This document shows positions 8,189 to 16,619 of a DNA stretch of 32,711 nt, piece after piece. The translations under genes and the position numbers were made by a program. Under the pieces are notes generated by a model. The model was not told the DNA's origin. It did no database searches and saw only the letters and a list, made by a program, of their open reading frames with translations. This DNA is from Companilactobacillus suantsaicola (GTDB taxonomy: Bacteria; Bacillota; Bacilli; Lactobacillales; Lactobacillaceae), in assembly GCF_004745525.1 (NCBI RefSeq), contig NZ_RKLY01000030.1, positions 1-32,711 on the forward strand, read 5' to 3'. The first letter of the stretch is position 1, and each line of letters starts with the position of its first letter.

Positions 8189-8194
8189 TATAAT
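8189..8194 (+). promoter_or_regulatory. -10 element of the PAP2 phosphatase gene
   Basis: A perfect TATAAT at 8189-8194, 35 bp before the start codon. No good -35 is visible 16-18 bp upstream. Confidence 0.5.
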
Positions 8195-8229
8195 CAAGTC
8201 TTACTAATATCGTTATAAAGGAGAACATT

Positions 8230-8871
8230 TTGCCTTTTTCAAATAATAGAAAACATCTTCAACTGGCGACTACCTACTTGATTTTCTTCGTTTTATTAGA
8301 AATCTTAGTTGTCAGCGGTAATTCTTTGGTTCGATGCTTCGATACCTCCATTCAAAACATTTTCACAGCCATTACTACAGCAGATTTGACTAGTATCTTT
8401 AAAGTCATCACCAAGCTTGGCAGTCCTGAGATGAATATCATCTACTTGATTATCATCATTATCTTATTTCTGAAAAACAAGTTTTTCAAAGAAGCGATTT
8501 GGACGTCTTCACTATTAATTGTTGGTAACGTAATTGCCACCTTGGTGAAATACAGTGTCAGACGTCAGCGTCCTACTGATAAAATAATCCCCGCTTCTGG
8601 TTACAGCTTTCCTAGCGGCCACACTTTTGGAACAACTCTGCTGATTTTAACGATCATCATACTCGTGTTACCACATTTGAAAAATCTATCCTTAAAAAAG
8701 TTTTTGAAAATTCTCTTAATTGTCTGGCTCATTCTAGTTGCCATATCAAGAGTCTACTTACGAGGACACTTCCCTACGGATGTTATCGGAAGTATGTTAT
8801 TAGCTGGAGTATGTTGGGAATATGCCGAATTGATTTATTTACATGTCATTACAACCAAGAAAAAAAGGTGA
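8230..8871 (+). CDS. PAP2-family membrane phosphatase
   Basis: A 213-residue membrane phosphatase with about six spans. It would remove phosphate from a lipid phosphate such as undecaprenyl pyrophosphate or phosphatidic acid; the exact substrate is not determined by the sequence. The three PAP2 motifs are intact: K107-x6-R114-P115, P128-S-G-H131 and S173-R-x5-H180-x3-D184. The start is a TTG at 8230 with AAAGGAG upstream. The stop codon lies inside the stem of the following terminator. It is monocistronic. Confidence 0.9.
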   Translation: MPFSNNRKHLQLATTYLIFFVLLEILVVSGNSLVRCFDTSIQNIFTAITTADLTSIFKVITKLGSPEMNIIYLIIIIILFLKNKFFKEAIWTSSLLIVGNVIATLVKYSVRRQRPTDKIIPASGYSFPSGHTFGTTLLILTIIILVLPHLKNLSLKKFLKILLIVWLILVAISRVYLRGHFPTDVIGSMLLAGVCWEYAELIYLHVITTKKKR

Positions 8872-8892
8872 TCAAATTGATCACCTTTTTTC
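8861..8892. terminator. Bidirectional terminator between the PAP2 gene and phnW
   Basis: A-run, then GGTGATCA (8867-8874), a 3-nt loop, TGATCACC (8878-8885) and a T-run. It overlaps the stop codon of the PAP2 gene and serves the convergent phn operon. Confidence 0.9.
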
Positions 8893-9981
8893 TTATTTTA
8901 CGATAGTTTTGATAGCATCCAATAGTTTGGAAATATCATTGTCATAAACTTCACCGATATTACCGATTCTAAAAGTTGGAACTTGAGAAATCTTCCCTGG
9001 ATAGATTACAAATCCATCCGCCTTTAGTTGTTGGTAAAATTTGTGGAAATCAAAATCATCGCTTGGATAAATAAATGATGTAATAATTGGCGATTGCCAC
9101 TTCTCATCAATTAAGACCTTAAATCCTAATTCTTCCATACCTGCAGCTAAATGTTTTTGATTTGCCGAGTAACGTTGATGACGTGCTTCCACACCACCTT
9201 CAGCTTTCAATTCTTGCAATGCTTCATAAAATGCATGGACAACATGAGTTGGCGATGTAAATCTCCATTTACCGTGATTCTTTTCCATTTCAGCATATTG
9301 ATCATATAAATCTAAGGATAAGGTTCTAGCTAAACCTTTAGTAGATTCAAGTTCTGATTTCTTAGCAATTACAAATGAAAATCCGGGTACACCTTGAATA
9401 CATTTATTTGAACTACTAATCAAATAGTCAATTTTTTCAGCTTTAACATCAATCGGAATCCCACCAAAACTGCTCATTGCGTCAACAATTGTTTTGATTC
9501 CTCTTTCCTTAATTTTAGGAATGATCTCTTCGATTGGATTCAAGATACCTGTCGTTGTTTCACAGTGAATCATTGCAAAATGAGTAATATCTGGATGTTT
9601 AGCTAAACATTCATTAACTCGATTCAAAGTAACTGGTTCTCTTTCATCAAACACACAATCGACGTGGTTGATTCCATAAATATCAGCCATTTCACTGATT
9701 CGACGACCGTATGCACCGTTGATAGCAATCAACAACTTATCATTCTTAGAAATGGTTGAACCAATAACAGATTCAACACCATAAGTTCCACTCCCTTGAA
9801 TTGGAACAGCCGTATATTCATCAGCGGTTACTTTAGCAATCTCCAGCAATGAATGTCTAAAAGATTGAGTAATTTTCTTGTAATCATCATCCCAAGTACA
9901 ATAGTCAAAATCCATTGCATTTTTGACTTCTTCACTTGTAGTTAAAGGTCCAGGTGTTAAAAGCAAATATTTTCTTACCAT
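8893..9981 (-). CDS. phnW: 2-aminoethylphosphonate--pyruvate transaminase
   Basis: A 362-residue PLP-dependent class V aminotransferase. It turns 2-aminoethylphosphonate and pyruvate into phosphonoacetaldehyde and alanine. The N-terminus [11 protein letters not shown] and the GSGTYGVES segment (63-71) are characteristic of PhnW. The cofactor-binding Asp is D167 (VDAMSSFGG) and the Schiff-base lysine is K193 ([12 protein letters not shown]). The length fits the family. It is the last gene of the phn operon, overlaps phnX by 7 bp, and is followed by a strong terminator. Its partner phnX supplies the next step of the pathway. Confidence 0.95.
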   Translation of the reverse strand: MVRKYLLLTPGPLTTSEEVKNAMDFDYCTWDDDYKKITQSFRHSLLEIAKVTADEYTAVPIQGSGTYGVESVIGSTISKNDKLLIAINGAYGRRISEMADIYGINHVDCVFDEREPVTLNRVNECLAKHPDITHFAMIHCETTTGILNPIEEIIPKIKERGIKTIVDAMSSFGGIPIDVKAEKIDYLISSSNKCIQGVPGFSFVIAKKSELESTKGLARTLSLDLYDQYAEMEKNHGKWRFTSPTHVVHAFYEALQELKAEGGVEARHQRYSANQKHLAAGMEELGFKVLIDEKWQSPIITSFIYPSDDFDFHKFYQQLKADGFVIYPGKISQVPTFRIGNIGEVYDNDISKLLDAIKTIVK

Positions 9982-10769
9982 TTTTTCCCCATCGATTCAT
10001 TTAAGTATTCAATAATTTGAACTAGATCATAAATATTATCAATAATAAAATCAGCATTTGCAGATTCAAATTCTCGTTTTACTTTATTGCGTTTTTCAAC
10101 TTGCTGTTCCGTATCCAATTCATCAAATTCAATTTGTGACAATCCCATTAAACTGCTGCCTTCAACTATCCCAACTGTTTTAACGCCAGCATTTTGTCCT
10201 TCTTTTATATCAACCAAAGTATCGCCTACTTTGATAACTTTTGAAGGATCATCAATATGAAACTTATCCATAATGAATTGAATCATTGCCGGAGAGGGAC
10301 GACCTTGATTGTTAACATCTTCAGATGTCACAACTAGATCAGGAGTATAGCCATTCTCAGCAGCTTTATTCTCCACAACATTCATCATTTCAGCAGTATA
10401 ACCCGTTGTTGTTGCGACATTTATACCGTATTCTTTTAAATAATTAAATGTTTTTAAAACGCCGGATTTGAGTTCCGTAGATTCTTTCAAATAATGGATT
10501 AGTGATTGTTGAAAATTGGAATAGATTTTCTTACGATCATCTTCACTTGGTAATGAGGAATACTTTGCTTGCCATTGTTGTTTAACATCAGCAAGTTCTA
10601 AGATTTTACCAATGTGATCCCACTTGGCCATCCCCATATCTTTTCTGATTTCTTCATCACTAATTTCAATTCCTGCATTTTTAAAAGCTTTTTTAAAGGC
10701 AATAACTGGAGCTAAACTACCATAATCTACTGTAGTACCAGCCCAATCGAAAATAACTGCTTCAATCAT
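9975..10769 (-). CDS. phnX: Phosphonoacetaldehyde hydrolase (phosphonatase)
   Basis: A 264-residue HAD-superfamily enzyme that splits phosphonoacetaldehyde into acetaldehyde and phosphate. The nucleophile D8 is in the family-specific FDWAGTTVD motif. The cap-domain lysine that forms the Schiff base is K49 in MGMAKWDHI. Motif III and the acidic loop are seen as KVGDTLVDI. These residues separate phosphonatase from ordinary HAD phosphatases. The ATG at 10769 has GGGAGAG upstream. It lies between the second permease gene and phnW in one transcription unit. Confidence 0.95.
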   Translation of the reverse strand: MIEAVIFDWAGTTVDYGSLAPVIAFKKAFKNAGIEISDEEIRKDMGMAKWDHIGKILELADVKQQWQAKYSSLPSEDDRKKIYSNFQQSLIHYLKESTELKSGVLKTFNYLKEYGINVATTTGYTAEMMNVVENKAAENGYTPDLVVTSEDVNNQGRPSPAMIQFIMDKFHIDDPSKVIKVGDTLVDIKEGQNAGVKTVGIVEGSSLMGLSQIEFDELDTEQQVEKRNKVKREFESANADFIIDNIYDLVQIIEYLNESMGKKW

Positions 10770-10786
10770 AAATTTCTCTCCCTAAC

Positions 10787-11638
10787 TTAACGGCTTAGAT
10801 AGAAATGTCTAATCTTAACCGCAATAAACTCTAGCAAAAATGTAACTGCAATAATTAAATAAACAATGAATCCAACCTCATGAAAATCAAAACTCATTCC
10901 ACTGGCAACGAACAACTGATAACCAATTCCACCTGCTCCGGCAGCGGCACCAACTGCTATTGCGTTAGCAAAGTTAATTTCCAATCGAATAAAAGTCCAA
11001 GATACAAATGAAGCCATGATGGTTGGCCAAATTGCCTGAAAGACAATTACCCAGAACTTTGCTCCTGTGACTTTTAGTGACTCAATTGTTGATTCATCAA
11101 TCCCCTCAATACTTTCTGAATAGGCTTTAGTCAAATAAGCTACACTATGAAAACTCAATCCCAAGATAGCCGCTGTTGATCCTAAACCACATACGATTGA
11201 GAAAATTAATGCCCAGATAATAGTCGGAATCGCTCTGACAATCGCCATAAAAACTCTGATACCAGTCCCTAAGTAAATATTAGTTAAATTCTTTGAAGCC
11301 ATTACAGCAAAGAAGAAACCAAAGACAGCACCGATAATCGTTGTCATTACAGAAATCAACAAACTTGAACCTAAACCTTGCAATAACTCAGCTAAACCAT
11401 CTGATCCAGTACTAGGTTGCAAGAACATTTGGTGGAGTGTGACACCTAATTCTTTAAAAGCTGTTGCTATCTTGACATTGGCCGTGTCCAAATGTGTCAA
11501 AGTGAAACCTGTAATCAAGAACAAGGAAACAAATACTAACAAAATCATCATTCTGGACAAACTATTTTCATGTAATTTAATGTCTGGCGTATTTGGTAAT
11601 TGTGGTTTTTTTATAATTCTTTCTTCAGTGTTGATCAT
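10787..11638 (-). CDS. phnE: Phosphonate ABC transporter permease (PhnE type, second copy)
   Basis: A 283-residue inner-membrane permease. One helix is near residues 30-50, followed by the binding-protein-dependent transport domain (about 90-280). The EAA loop appears as ESIEGIDESTIESLKVTGAKFW, and the GGIGYQLF segment is typical of PhnE. The start ATG overlaps the stop of the preceding permease by 4 bp (ATGA), so the two are translationally coupled. Two different PhnE proteins in one operon suggest a heterodimeric channel. Confidence 0.9.
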   Translation of the reverse strand: MINTEERIIKKPQLPNTPDIKLHENSLSRMMILLVFVSLFLITGFTLTHLDTANVKIATAFKELGVTLHQMFLQPSTGSDGLAELLQGLGSSLLISVMTTIIGAVFGFFFAVMASKNLTNIYLGTGIRVFMAIVRAIPTIIWALIFSIVCGLGSTAAILGLSFHSVAYLTKAYSESIEGIDESTIESLKVTGAKFWVIVFQAIWPTIMASFVSWTFIRLEINFANAIAVGAAAGAGGIGYQLFVASGMSFDFHEVGFIVYLIIAVTFLLEFIAVKIRHFYLSR

Positions 11639-12426
11639 AAAATCACCTTCCTAATTTGATTAGAAATCAATTCCAAGGCGATTACTACAATGATGATCGA
11701 TAAAACGGTCATCCCTGAAGCATCGAATCTGAAACTCTTGAAGTAGAGATCAAATAAGAAACCAATTCCAGTACCAGTTAGAATACCAACCAAAGTAGCA
11801 TCACGAACATTGTTTTCAATCATATAGAGTATCCAGCTCAACATGCTGGGAAGAATTTGCGGTAAAACTGCTTGAAAGATAACTTGGAAGTAATTTGCTC
11901 CAGTTGCTTTCAAAGCAAGCATAGTTTCACTCGCTTCATCTTCAATAATCTCCATAAAAGCACGAATCAAAAATCCTATCGACATTAGTAATAAAGCTAA
12001 GAATCCAGTAAAGTCACTTTGCTTAAATGAGAAAAGTAAAATCATTGACCAAGCAACTAAGGGAATGTTTCTAAAAAATGAAGCAATCCCTCGAACGATA
12101 GTTTGGACAAAACCATTTATTCCAGTGACTTTAGAGCCGATTAGAGCTACAAAGATGGAAATAACAGCAGCTACCATTGTCGATGAAATAGCTAATAAAA
12201 CTGTTTGCATCAATTTTTGCCAGATCTGGGGTAAATAATTCATCGACTTGGGTGTCGGTGCAAAATTCACCCCTAACCATCCAAATGCTTTAGGTAATGC
12301 TATTAATCCGCCTAAACTATCAAAGTTTAAGATCCAACTACCTAATAAATAGGTACCGCCAATAATTGCGATTATCGCGGTTTGATGCCAACCTTTGCGT
12401 GTTAAATATTTTGCAGAAGATTGCAT
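11635..12426 (-). CDS. phnE: Phosphonate ABC transporter permease (PhnE type, first copy)
   Basis: A 263-residue permease of the PhnE family, paired with the following permease. The N-terminal helix is near 15-33. The transport domain carries the EAA loop MEIIEDEASETMLALKATGA and the VGILTGTGIGFLFD segment. The start codon shares one base with the phnC stop (TAATG). With PhnC and PhnD it forms the importer whose substrate, judging from phnX and phnW, is 2-aminoethylphosphonate (inference). Confidence 0.9.
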   Translation of the reverse strand: MQSSAKYLTRKGWHQTAIIAIIGGTYLLGSWILNFDSLGGLIALPKAFGWLGVNFAPTPKSMNYLPQIWQKLMQTVLLAISSTMVAAVISIFVALIGSKVTGINGFVQTIVRGIASFFRNIPLVAWSMILLFSFKQSDFTGFLALLLMSIGFLIRAFMEIIEDEASETMLALKATGANYFQVIFQAVLPQILPSMLSWILYMIENNVRDATLVGILTGTGIGFLFDLYFKSFRFDASGMTVLSIIIVVIALELISNQIRKVIL

Positions 12427-13181
12427 TATTCAAGCTCCTTTGTAATATCTTGATCATAAAGTGTCCTCAAAATATCCTCTGATAATAAATCTGCAGCTTC
12501 ATTAAAAATCAAATGACCCTTACGAATCCCAATGATTTGATCTGCATATTTCTTTGCCATGTTGATCTGGTGCAAATTAGCCACACAAATCAAATTGTAT
12601 TCTTCCGTTAAATCCTTCAATAACTGCATAACCGTTTGGGCAGATGCTGGATCAAGTGAAGCAATTGGTTCATCGCAAAGAATAACTTTAGGATGTTGAA
12701 TCAAAGAACGTGCAATCCCCACACGTTGCTTTTGACCACCACTCAATTCAGAGCATCTCTGCAAAGCAAAGTCTTCCAAACCAACCTTTTTTAATAAGGA
12801 CATTGCTTCAGCCTTTTCTTCTTTGGTATATCTACCAAAAATACCAGCCAAAGTTGATTTATAACCTAAACGACCATGTAAAACATTCTCAATTACCGTC
12901 AGGCGTTCAACCAAATTGTAATTTTGAAAAACCATTCCAATTTGACGGCGATGTTTACGTAACTGAGTTTTATTATCAGAACGAATATCGTCACCATCAA
13001 TTAAAATTTGACCACTGTCATCTTTGATCAGTTGATTCAAACTCCTTAAAATAGTTGTTTTACCTGCACCAGAAGGTCCAATAATAGCTACAAATGTACC
13101 TGGTTCAACAGTAAAAGAAATATTAGTCAGAGCAGGATGATCTTTTTGATAACTCTTATCTAAATTCTTAACTTCTAACAT
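12426..13181 (-). CDS. phnC: Phosphonate ABC transporter ATP-binding protein
   Basis: A 251-residue ABC ATPase energising phosphonate uptake. Walker A GPSGAGKTT is at 35-43, Q-loop VFQNYNLV near 84-91, signature LSGGQKQR at 146-153 and Walker B VILCDEP at 166-172. The ATG at 13181 is chosen because AGAGGCGG stands just upstream. A TTG at 13202 would add seven residues and swallow the ribosome site. It starts 10 bp after the phnD stop. Confidence 0.93.
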   Translation of the reverse strand: MLEVKNLDKSYQKDHPALTNISFTVEPGTFVAIIGPSGAGKTTILRSLNQLIKDDSGQILIDGDDIRSDNKTQLRKHRRQIGMVFQNYNLVERLTVIENVLHGRLGYKSTLAGIFGRYTKEEKAEAMSLLKKVGLEDFALQRCSELSGGQKQRVGIARSLIQHPKVILCDEPIASLDPASAQTVMQLLKDLTEEYNLICVANLHQINMAKKYADQIIGIRKGHLIFNEAADLLSEDILRTLYDQDITKELE

Positions 13182-13191
13182 AAGCCGCCTC

Positions 13192-14235
13192 TTATTTACC
13201 AACTAATTCGTGTGTAGGCTTGTACCAGTCATCATCAACTTTTAGAAGACGTGTCTTTTCTGACTTTCTTTGCCATAGAGTTGGTGTTTTACCCTTTCCA
13301 TCTGAGAATAAGTCTTTGTTTTCCAAGATTTCTTTAGATGTGAAGTGTTTTGCAATTGCATCAATATCGTCTTTACTTAGAGCTTTAGCATTTACAACGA
13401 AAGGTCCGTTTTGAACTGGTAGAACTGAAAGGTTAACTAATTCTTTACCTTTGAATTCAGCAAATGGAGCATCAGCATCACTTCTAACAGTAAATGTTGA
13501 ACCGACTTTGTCATAACTACCTGATGTAACTTTCAAGAATGGTGTCAAATCACCATCATCAAATGCAGCAACGTCAGCGTCACCTTTTAGTAGGTTAATA
13601 GCTGAACCTGGGTGAGTACTTCCATATAGAACTTTGTCAAAGAACTTGCCACCTTCTGAAAGGTCTTCTTTACTCTTCAACTTGAAGTGCTTTTGAATTT
13701 CATCTGTTGGTACGGCAAAACCTGAAGTTGAACTAGCTGAAACAAATGAGATCTTCTTACCTTTGATGTTATCGATATTGTACTTGCCATCTTTCTTGTA
13801 TTGATCGGCTTTATCTTTTTGAACCATCAAATATGAGCGGTAACTTGCTCCCTTAGTTGTACCATCTGGACCAGATTGAAGAAGAAGTGGTTCAACCTTA
13901 TTGTTCTTAGCATGTGCTTGGATATAGCCATCAGCACCCATGAAGGCCAATTGAGCTTTACCTGAAGCAATCGCTTCGATAGCAATGTTGTAATCTGTAG
14001 TTGTTTGAATATTGATTTTCTTACCTGTTGCCTTGTGTAATTCTTCCTTCAATGCTTTACGTGAAGCACTGAAGTTCTTAGCAGATTCATTTGGATAGAA
14101 AACCATTGTAATTTCCTTACTACTGTTGCCACCTGCTTTTGGTGAAGCTGCGCTCTTTGAAGAACAACCAGCTAACACACCGGTTAACAATAAAAATACC
14201 CCTAAAACAGCGGTTAATAATCGCCCTTTTTTCAT
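13192..14235 (-). CDS. phnD: Phosphonate-binding lipoprotein
   Basis: A 347-residue surface lipoprotein, first gene of the phn operon. The signal peptide has lipobox LAGC with lipidated C24, followed by a Ser/Gly-rich linker. The mature part shows PhnD-family features: MVFYPNESA, the LAFMGADGY segment, and SASSTSGFAVP, which in PhnD proteins contributes Ser and Thr contacts to the phosphonate group. The ligand is probably 2-aminoethylphosphonate, by context. The upstream region carries minus-strand TTTACA-type hexamers at 11-bp spacing and a -10-like TAATCT. Confidence 0.92.
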   Translation of the reverse strand: MKKGRLLTAVLGVFLLLTGVLAGCSSKSAASPKAGGNSSKEITMVFYPNESAKNFSASRKALKEELHKATGKKINIQTTTDYNIAIEAIASGKAQLAFMGADGYIQAHAKNNKVEPLLLQSGPDGTTKGASYRSYLMVQKDKADQYKKDGKYNIDNIKGKKISFVSASSTSGFAVPTDEIQKHFKLKSKEDLSEGGKFFDKVLYGSTHPGSAINLLKGDADVAAFDDGDLTPFLKVTSGSYDKVGSTFTVRSDADAPFAEFKGKELVNLSVLPVQNGPFVVNAKALSKDDIDAIAKHFTSKEILENKDLFSDGKGKTPTLWQRKSEKTRLLKVDDDWYKPTHELVGK

Positions 14236-14277
14236 AACTAACTCCCAACTTTCTTTGTCAATTTTTCGAACAAACTT

Positions 14278-14320
14278 AGATTAACAAAGCCATGTAAAAT
14301 CTTGATTAATTTTCTGTAAA
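14278..14320 (-). promoter_or_regulatory. Pho-box-like array and -10 of the phn operon
   Basis: On the minus strand, TTTACA (14315-14320), TTAATC (14304-14309) and TTTACA (14293-14298) stand 11 bp apart. They are followed after 9 bp by TAATCT (14278-14283) as a -10. The spacing is identical to the pst promoter. The middle hexamer is degenerate. Confidence 0.6.
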
Positions 14321-14336
14321 ATATAAAATTATAAAA

Positions 14337-14364
14337 TTTACACAATTTAAACAATTTATATACA
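14337..14364 (+). promoter_or_regulatory. Second Pho-box-like array on the opposite strand
   Basis: TTTACA (14337), TAAACA (14348) and TATACA (14359) are at 11-bp steps on the plus strand. They are the same three hexamers in the same order as the last three of the pst array, and the 12 bases TTTACACAATTT are shared with it. The array mirrors the minus-strand array about 14328.5. No -10 follows at 9 bp, so its action on the aldo/keto reductase gene is uncertain. Confidence 0.55.
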
Positions 14365-14376
14365 AATTCTCGAGCG

Positions 14377-14404
14377 TTCCACTTCCTAATAAGTGGGCTA
14401 TAAT
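14377..14404 (+). promoter_or_regulatory. Promoter of the aldo/keto reductase gene
   Basis: Perfect -10 TATAAT at 14399-14404 with a weak -35 TTCCAC at 14377-14382 (16-bp spacer). It lies 30 bp before the start codon. Confidence 0.55.
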
Positions 14405-14433
14405 TGAGGTAGAAATCAACAGGAGGTACATTT

Positions 14434-15303
14434 ATGGCAACAAATATTCCTTATATAGAATTGGCAAATGGGGTCACAATTCCCCAAGTTGGACTAGGAG
14501 TTTTCCGAATGGATGACCAACAAGTCCTCGATAGCGTTAAGTGGGCTATCGAAAGTGGTTATCGTCACATCGATACCGCTAGTTTCTACGACAACGAAGA
14601 AGCCGTTGGTAAAGCAATCAAAGCCACTGGAATCGACCGCAAATATTTATTTGTTACAAGTAAAGTTTGGAACGATGTCCGTGGTTATGACGAAACAATT
14701 ACTCAATTTAACAAATCTTTACAAAAACTAAACATGGATTATCTTGACTTATACTTAATCCATTGGCCCGCTGCTGGATTCGAAGAAAATTGGCGTGCCA
14801 TGGAAGACCTTTACAAACAAGGAAAAATTAGAGCTATCGGTGTATCTAATTTCAAGTCACACCATATTGAACAGTTAATGAAGTCAGCTACGATTGCTCC
14901 AATGGTCGACCAAATCGAGACTCACCCTTATCTTCAAGAAAACGACTTGCACAAATATCTGAAAGAACATCATATCGTTCATGAGTCTTGGAGTCCGCTC
15001 GGTGGTGGTATTAATAAAGTGATCGACAACCCTGTTATCAAAGAAATTGCCGAAAATCATCAAAAGTCACCCGCCCAAATTGTTTTACGTTGGCACATTC
15101 AACGTGGTGAAGTCATCATCCCTAAATCAACTCATGAAAGTCGTATCAAAGAAAACATTGATCTATTCGACTATCATTTCAGATTGAGTTCTGATGAAAT
15201 GGAACAAATTGCTAAACTCGATTGTGATAAACGTGTCGGGGCTGATCCTGATGATGAAGAATTCCTCAAGAAATCCACAACTTTCTCCACTCAAAATGAC
15301 TAA
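14434..15303 (+). CDS. Aldo/keto reductase
   Basis: A 289-residue NADPH-dependent carbonyl reductase of the AKR superfamily. The catalytic tetrad is D47, Y52, K77 and H110, in GYRHIDTASFY, TSKVW and LIHWP. The C-terminal IPKSTHESRIKEN segment binds the 2'-phosphate of NADPH in this family. It resembles the 2,5-diketo-D-gluconate reductase/methylglyoxal reductase group, but the substrate cannot be fixed from sequence. It is divergent from the phn operon. Because that pathway produces acetaldehyde, a role in aldehyde reduction is possible but unproven. AGGAGG precedes the ATG. Confidence 0.9.
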   Translation: MATNIPYIELANGVTIPQVGLGVFRMDDQQVLDSVKWAIESGYRHIDTASFYDNEEAVGKAIKATGIDRKYLFVTSKVWNDVRGYDETITQFNKSLQKLNMDYLDLYLIHWPAAGFEENWRAMEDLYKQGKIRAIGVSNFKSHHIEQLMKSATIAPMVDQIETHPYLQENDLHKYLKEHHIVHESWSPLGGGINKVIDNPVIKEIAENHQKSPAQIVLRWHIQRGEVIIPKSTHESRIKENIDLFDYHFRLSSDEMEQIAKLDCDKRVGADPDDEEFLKKSTTFSTQND

Positions 15304-15308
15304 TTAAA

Positions 15309-15352
15309 TAAAAAAATCGCCAATAATCAAATTGATTACTGACGATTTTTTT
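15309..15352. terminator. Bidirectional terminator
   Basis: An imperfect stem, with AAAAATCG and TAATCA on the left and TGATTA and CGATTTTT on the right, loop AAT. It is flanked by A- and T-runs and lies between the convergent aldo/keto reductase and antiporter genes. Confidence 0.8.
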
Positions 15353-16511
15353 ATGCTAAAGATTTTTTCAAAGTTTGTTTCAACAATAATGGTGAAATCA
15401 AGGTTACTAAGATAATGACTAAAATGATGGCTGAATAATCAGTGTTATTCAATAACCCTGCTTGATGGCCAATTTGAGCTGTGATCAAGCCCATTTCACC
15501 ACGAGCAATCATCCCTGTTCCAATAACAGAACTACTTAGATTGTCGAAACCACTAATTTTAGCACCGATTCCACAACCGAACCACTTAGTCAAGGCGGCT
15601 AAAATGACCAAAACAATTACCAACATTAAATTTTTAAAGAAATTATCTAAGGTCATATTCAAGCCAACACTAACAAAAAAAACGGGAATAAAAATTGAAT
15701 TGCCCAACGGTTCAACGTGATCAGCTAACAAGCTCTTGTAAGGAGTATTTGCAACTGCAATTCCAGCAAAGAAAGCGCCAATTGCACCGCTTAAACCGAC
15801 GAAATTAGCTAACCAAGCCATACTCAAACAGATGATTATCGACATGATGGTAACGCTTGATGGCAAGATTAATCGTTCTCCCAAATGCATCAAATATGGA
15901 GCGATCCACTTTACTAACAAGAAGACACCACAGAAGAAAGCTAACTGTTCTAACAAGACTAACAAGATACTTGGCTGTGAGGTGCCTGCGTGAATACCTT
16001 GACTAGCTAACAAACTTATCATTAATGACAACAACAAGACACCGATGATATCATCGGCAACTGCTGCTCCTAAAATTGTCGCTCCTTCACGAGTTGACAG
16101 TGCCTTATATTGTTTCAAAACTGCCACAGAAATTGACACTGATGTAGCTGAGAAGACGACTCCAATGAACAAAGCTTCCAAAAATGAGAATCCAAACAAA
16201 TAAGTGACACCGCCCATAATTACTACTGGCAAAATCACTCCGGAAATTGCCACAATGATTGCTGGTCGCAAATATTTTTGCAATAATTTCAAATCACTTT
16301 CTAAGCCACCTAAAAACATCAGAATAACCACTCCAATATCTGCAAAGGCGCTAACTAATTGATTTAAACTGACCCAATTGAGCATGGCCGGTCCAAGTAC
16401 TATCCCAACCAGTAATTCACCAATTACAGCAGGTATACCAATTCGATTGGAAAAATGCCCAGCAATCGTCGTTGTAACTAAAATCAAACACAGCGGTCCT
16501 ATAAAATCCAT
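15351..16511 (-). CDS. Na+/H+ antiporter, CPA2 family (NapA-like)
   Basis: A 386-residue membrane protein with about 12-13 spans. It exchanges Na+ (or K+) for H+. The ion-binding Asp pair is D153-D154 in GAAVADDIIG, typical of electrogenic CPA2 antiporters. The unwound-helix region SATSVSISVAVL is at 121-132, and a GEMGLI motif comes near the C-terminus. There is no TrkA-N or USP domain, so it is the short NapA form (Enterococcus hirae NapA is nearly the same length). AGGGGG precedes the ATG. Its own promoter is probably in the 108-bp gap after the fumarate reductase terminator. Confidence 0.88.
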   Translation of the reverse strand: MDFIGPLCLILVTTTIAGHFSNRIGIPAVIGELLVGIVLGPAMLNWVSLNQLVSAFADIGVVILMFLGGLESDLKLLQKYLRPAIIVAISGVILPVVIMGGVTYLFGFSFLEALFIGVVFSATSVSISVAVLKQYKALSTREGATILGAAVADDIIGVLLLSLMISLLASQGIHAGTSQPSILLVLLEQLAFFCGVFLLVKWIAPYLMHLGERLILPSSVTIMSIIICLSMAWLANFVGLSGAIGAFFAGIAVANTPYKSLLADHVEPLGNSIFIPVFFVSVGLNMTLDNFFKNLMLVIVLVILAALTKWFGCGIGAKISGFDNLSSSVIGTGMIARGEMGLITAQIGHQAGLLNNTDYSAIILVIILVTLISPLLLKQTLKKSLA

Positions 16512-16555
16512 TTGAATCCCCCTAATAAATTAATTACAATCCATTCTACTACTAG

Positions 16556-16609
16556 TCGAAAAAACAAAAAAGTGGAATAAATCAGGCAAATACCTAAAAT
16601 TCATCCCAC
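16556..16609 (-). terminator. Terminator after the fumarate reductase gene
   Basis: GTGGAATAAAT (16572-16582) pairs imperfectly with ATTCATCCCAC (16599-16609), with an inner AGG/CCT pair. On the minus strand a T-run (complement of 16556-16570) follows. Confidence 0.75.
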
Positions 16610-16619
16610 AAACAATTAA

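Noticed and set aside
14337-14404. Plus-strand Pho-like array as the promoter array of the aldo/keto reductase
   Set aside because: The last hexamer is 34 bp from the TATAAT instead of 9 bp as at pst, so direct activation in the same geometry is not supported; it is kept only as a possible site.
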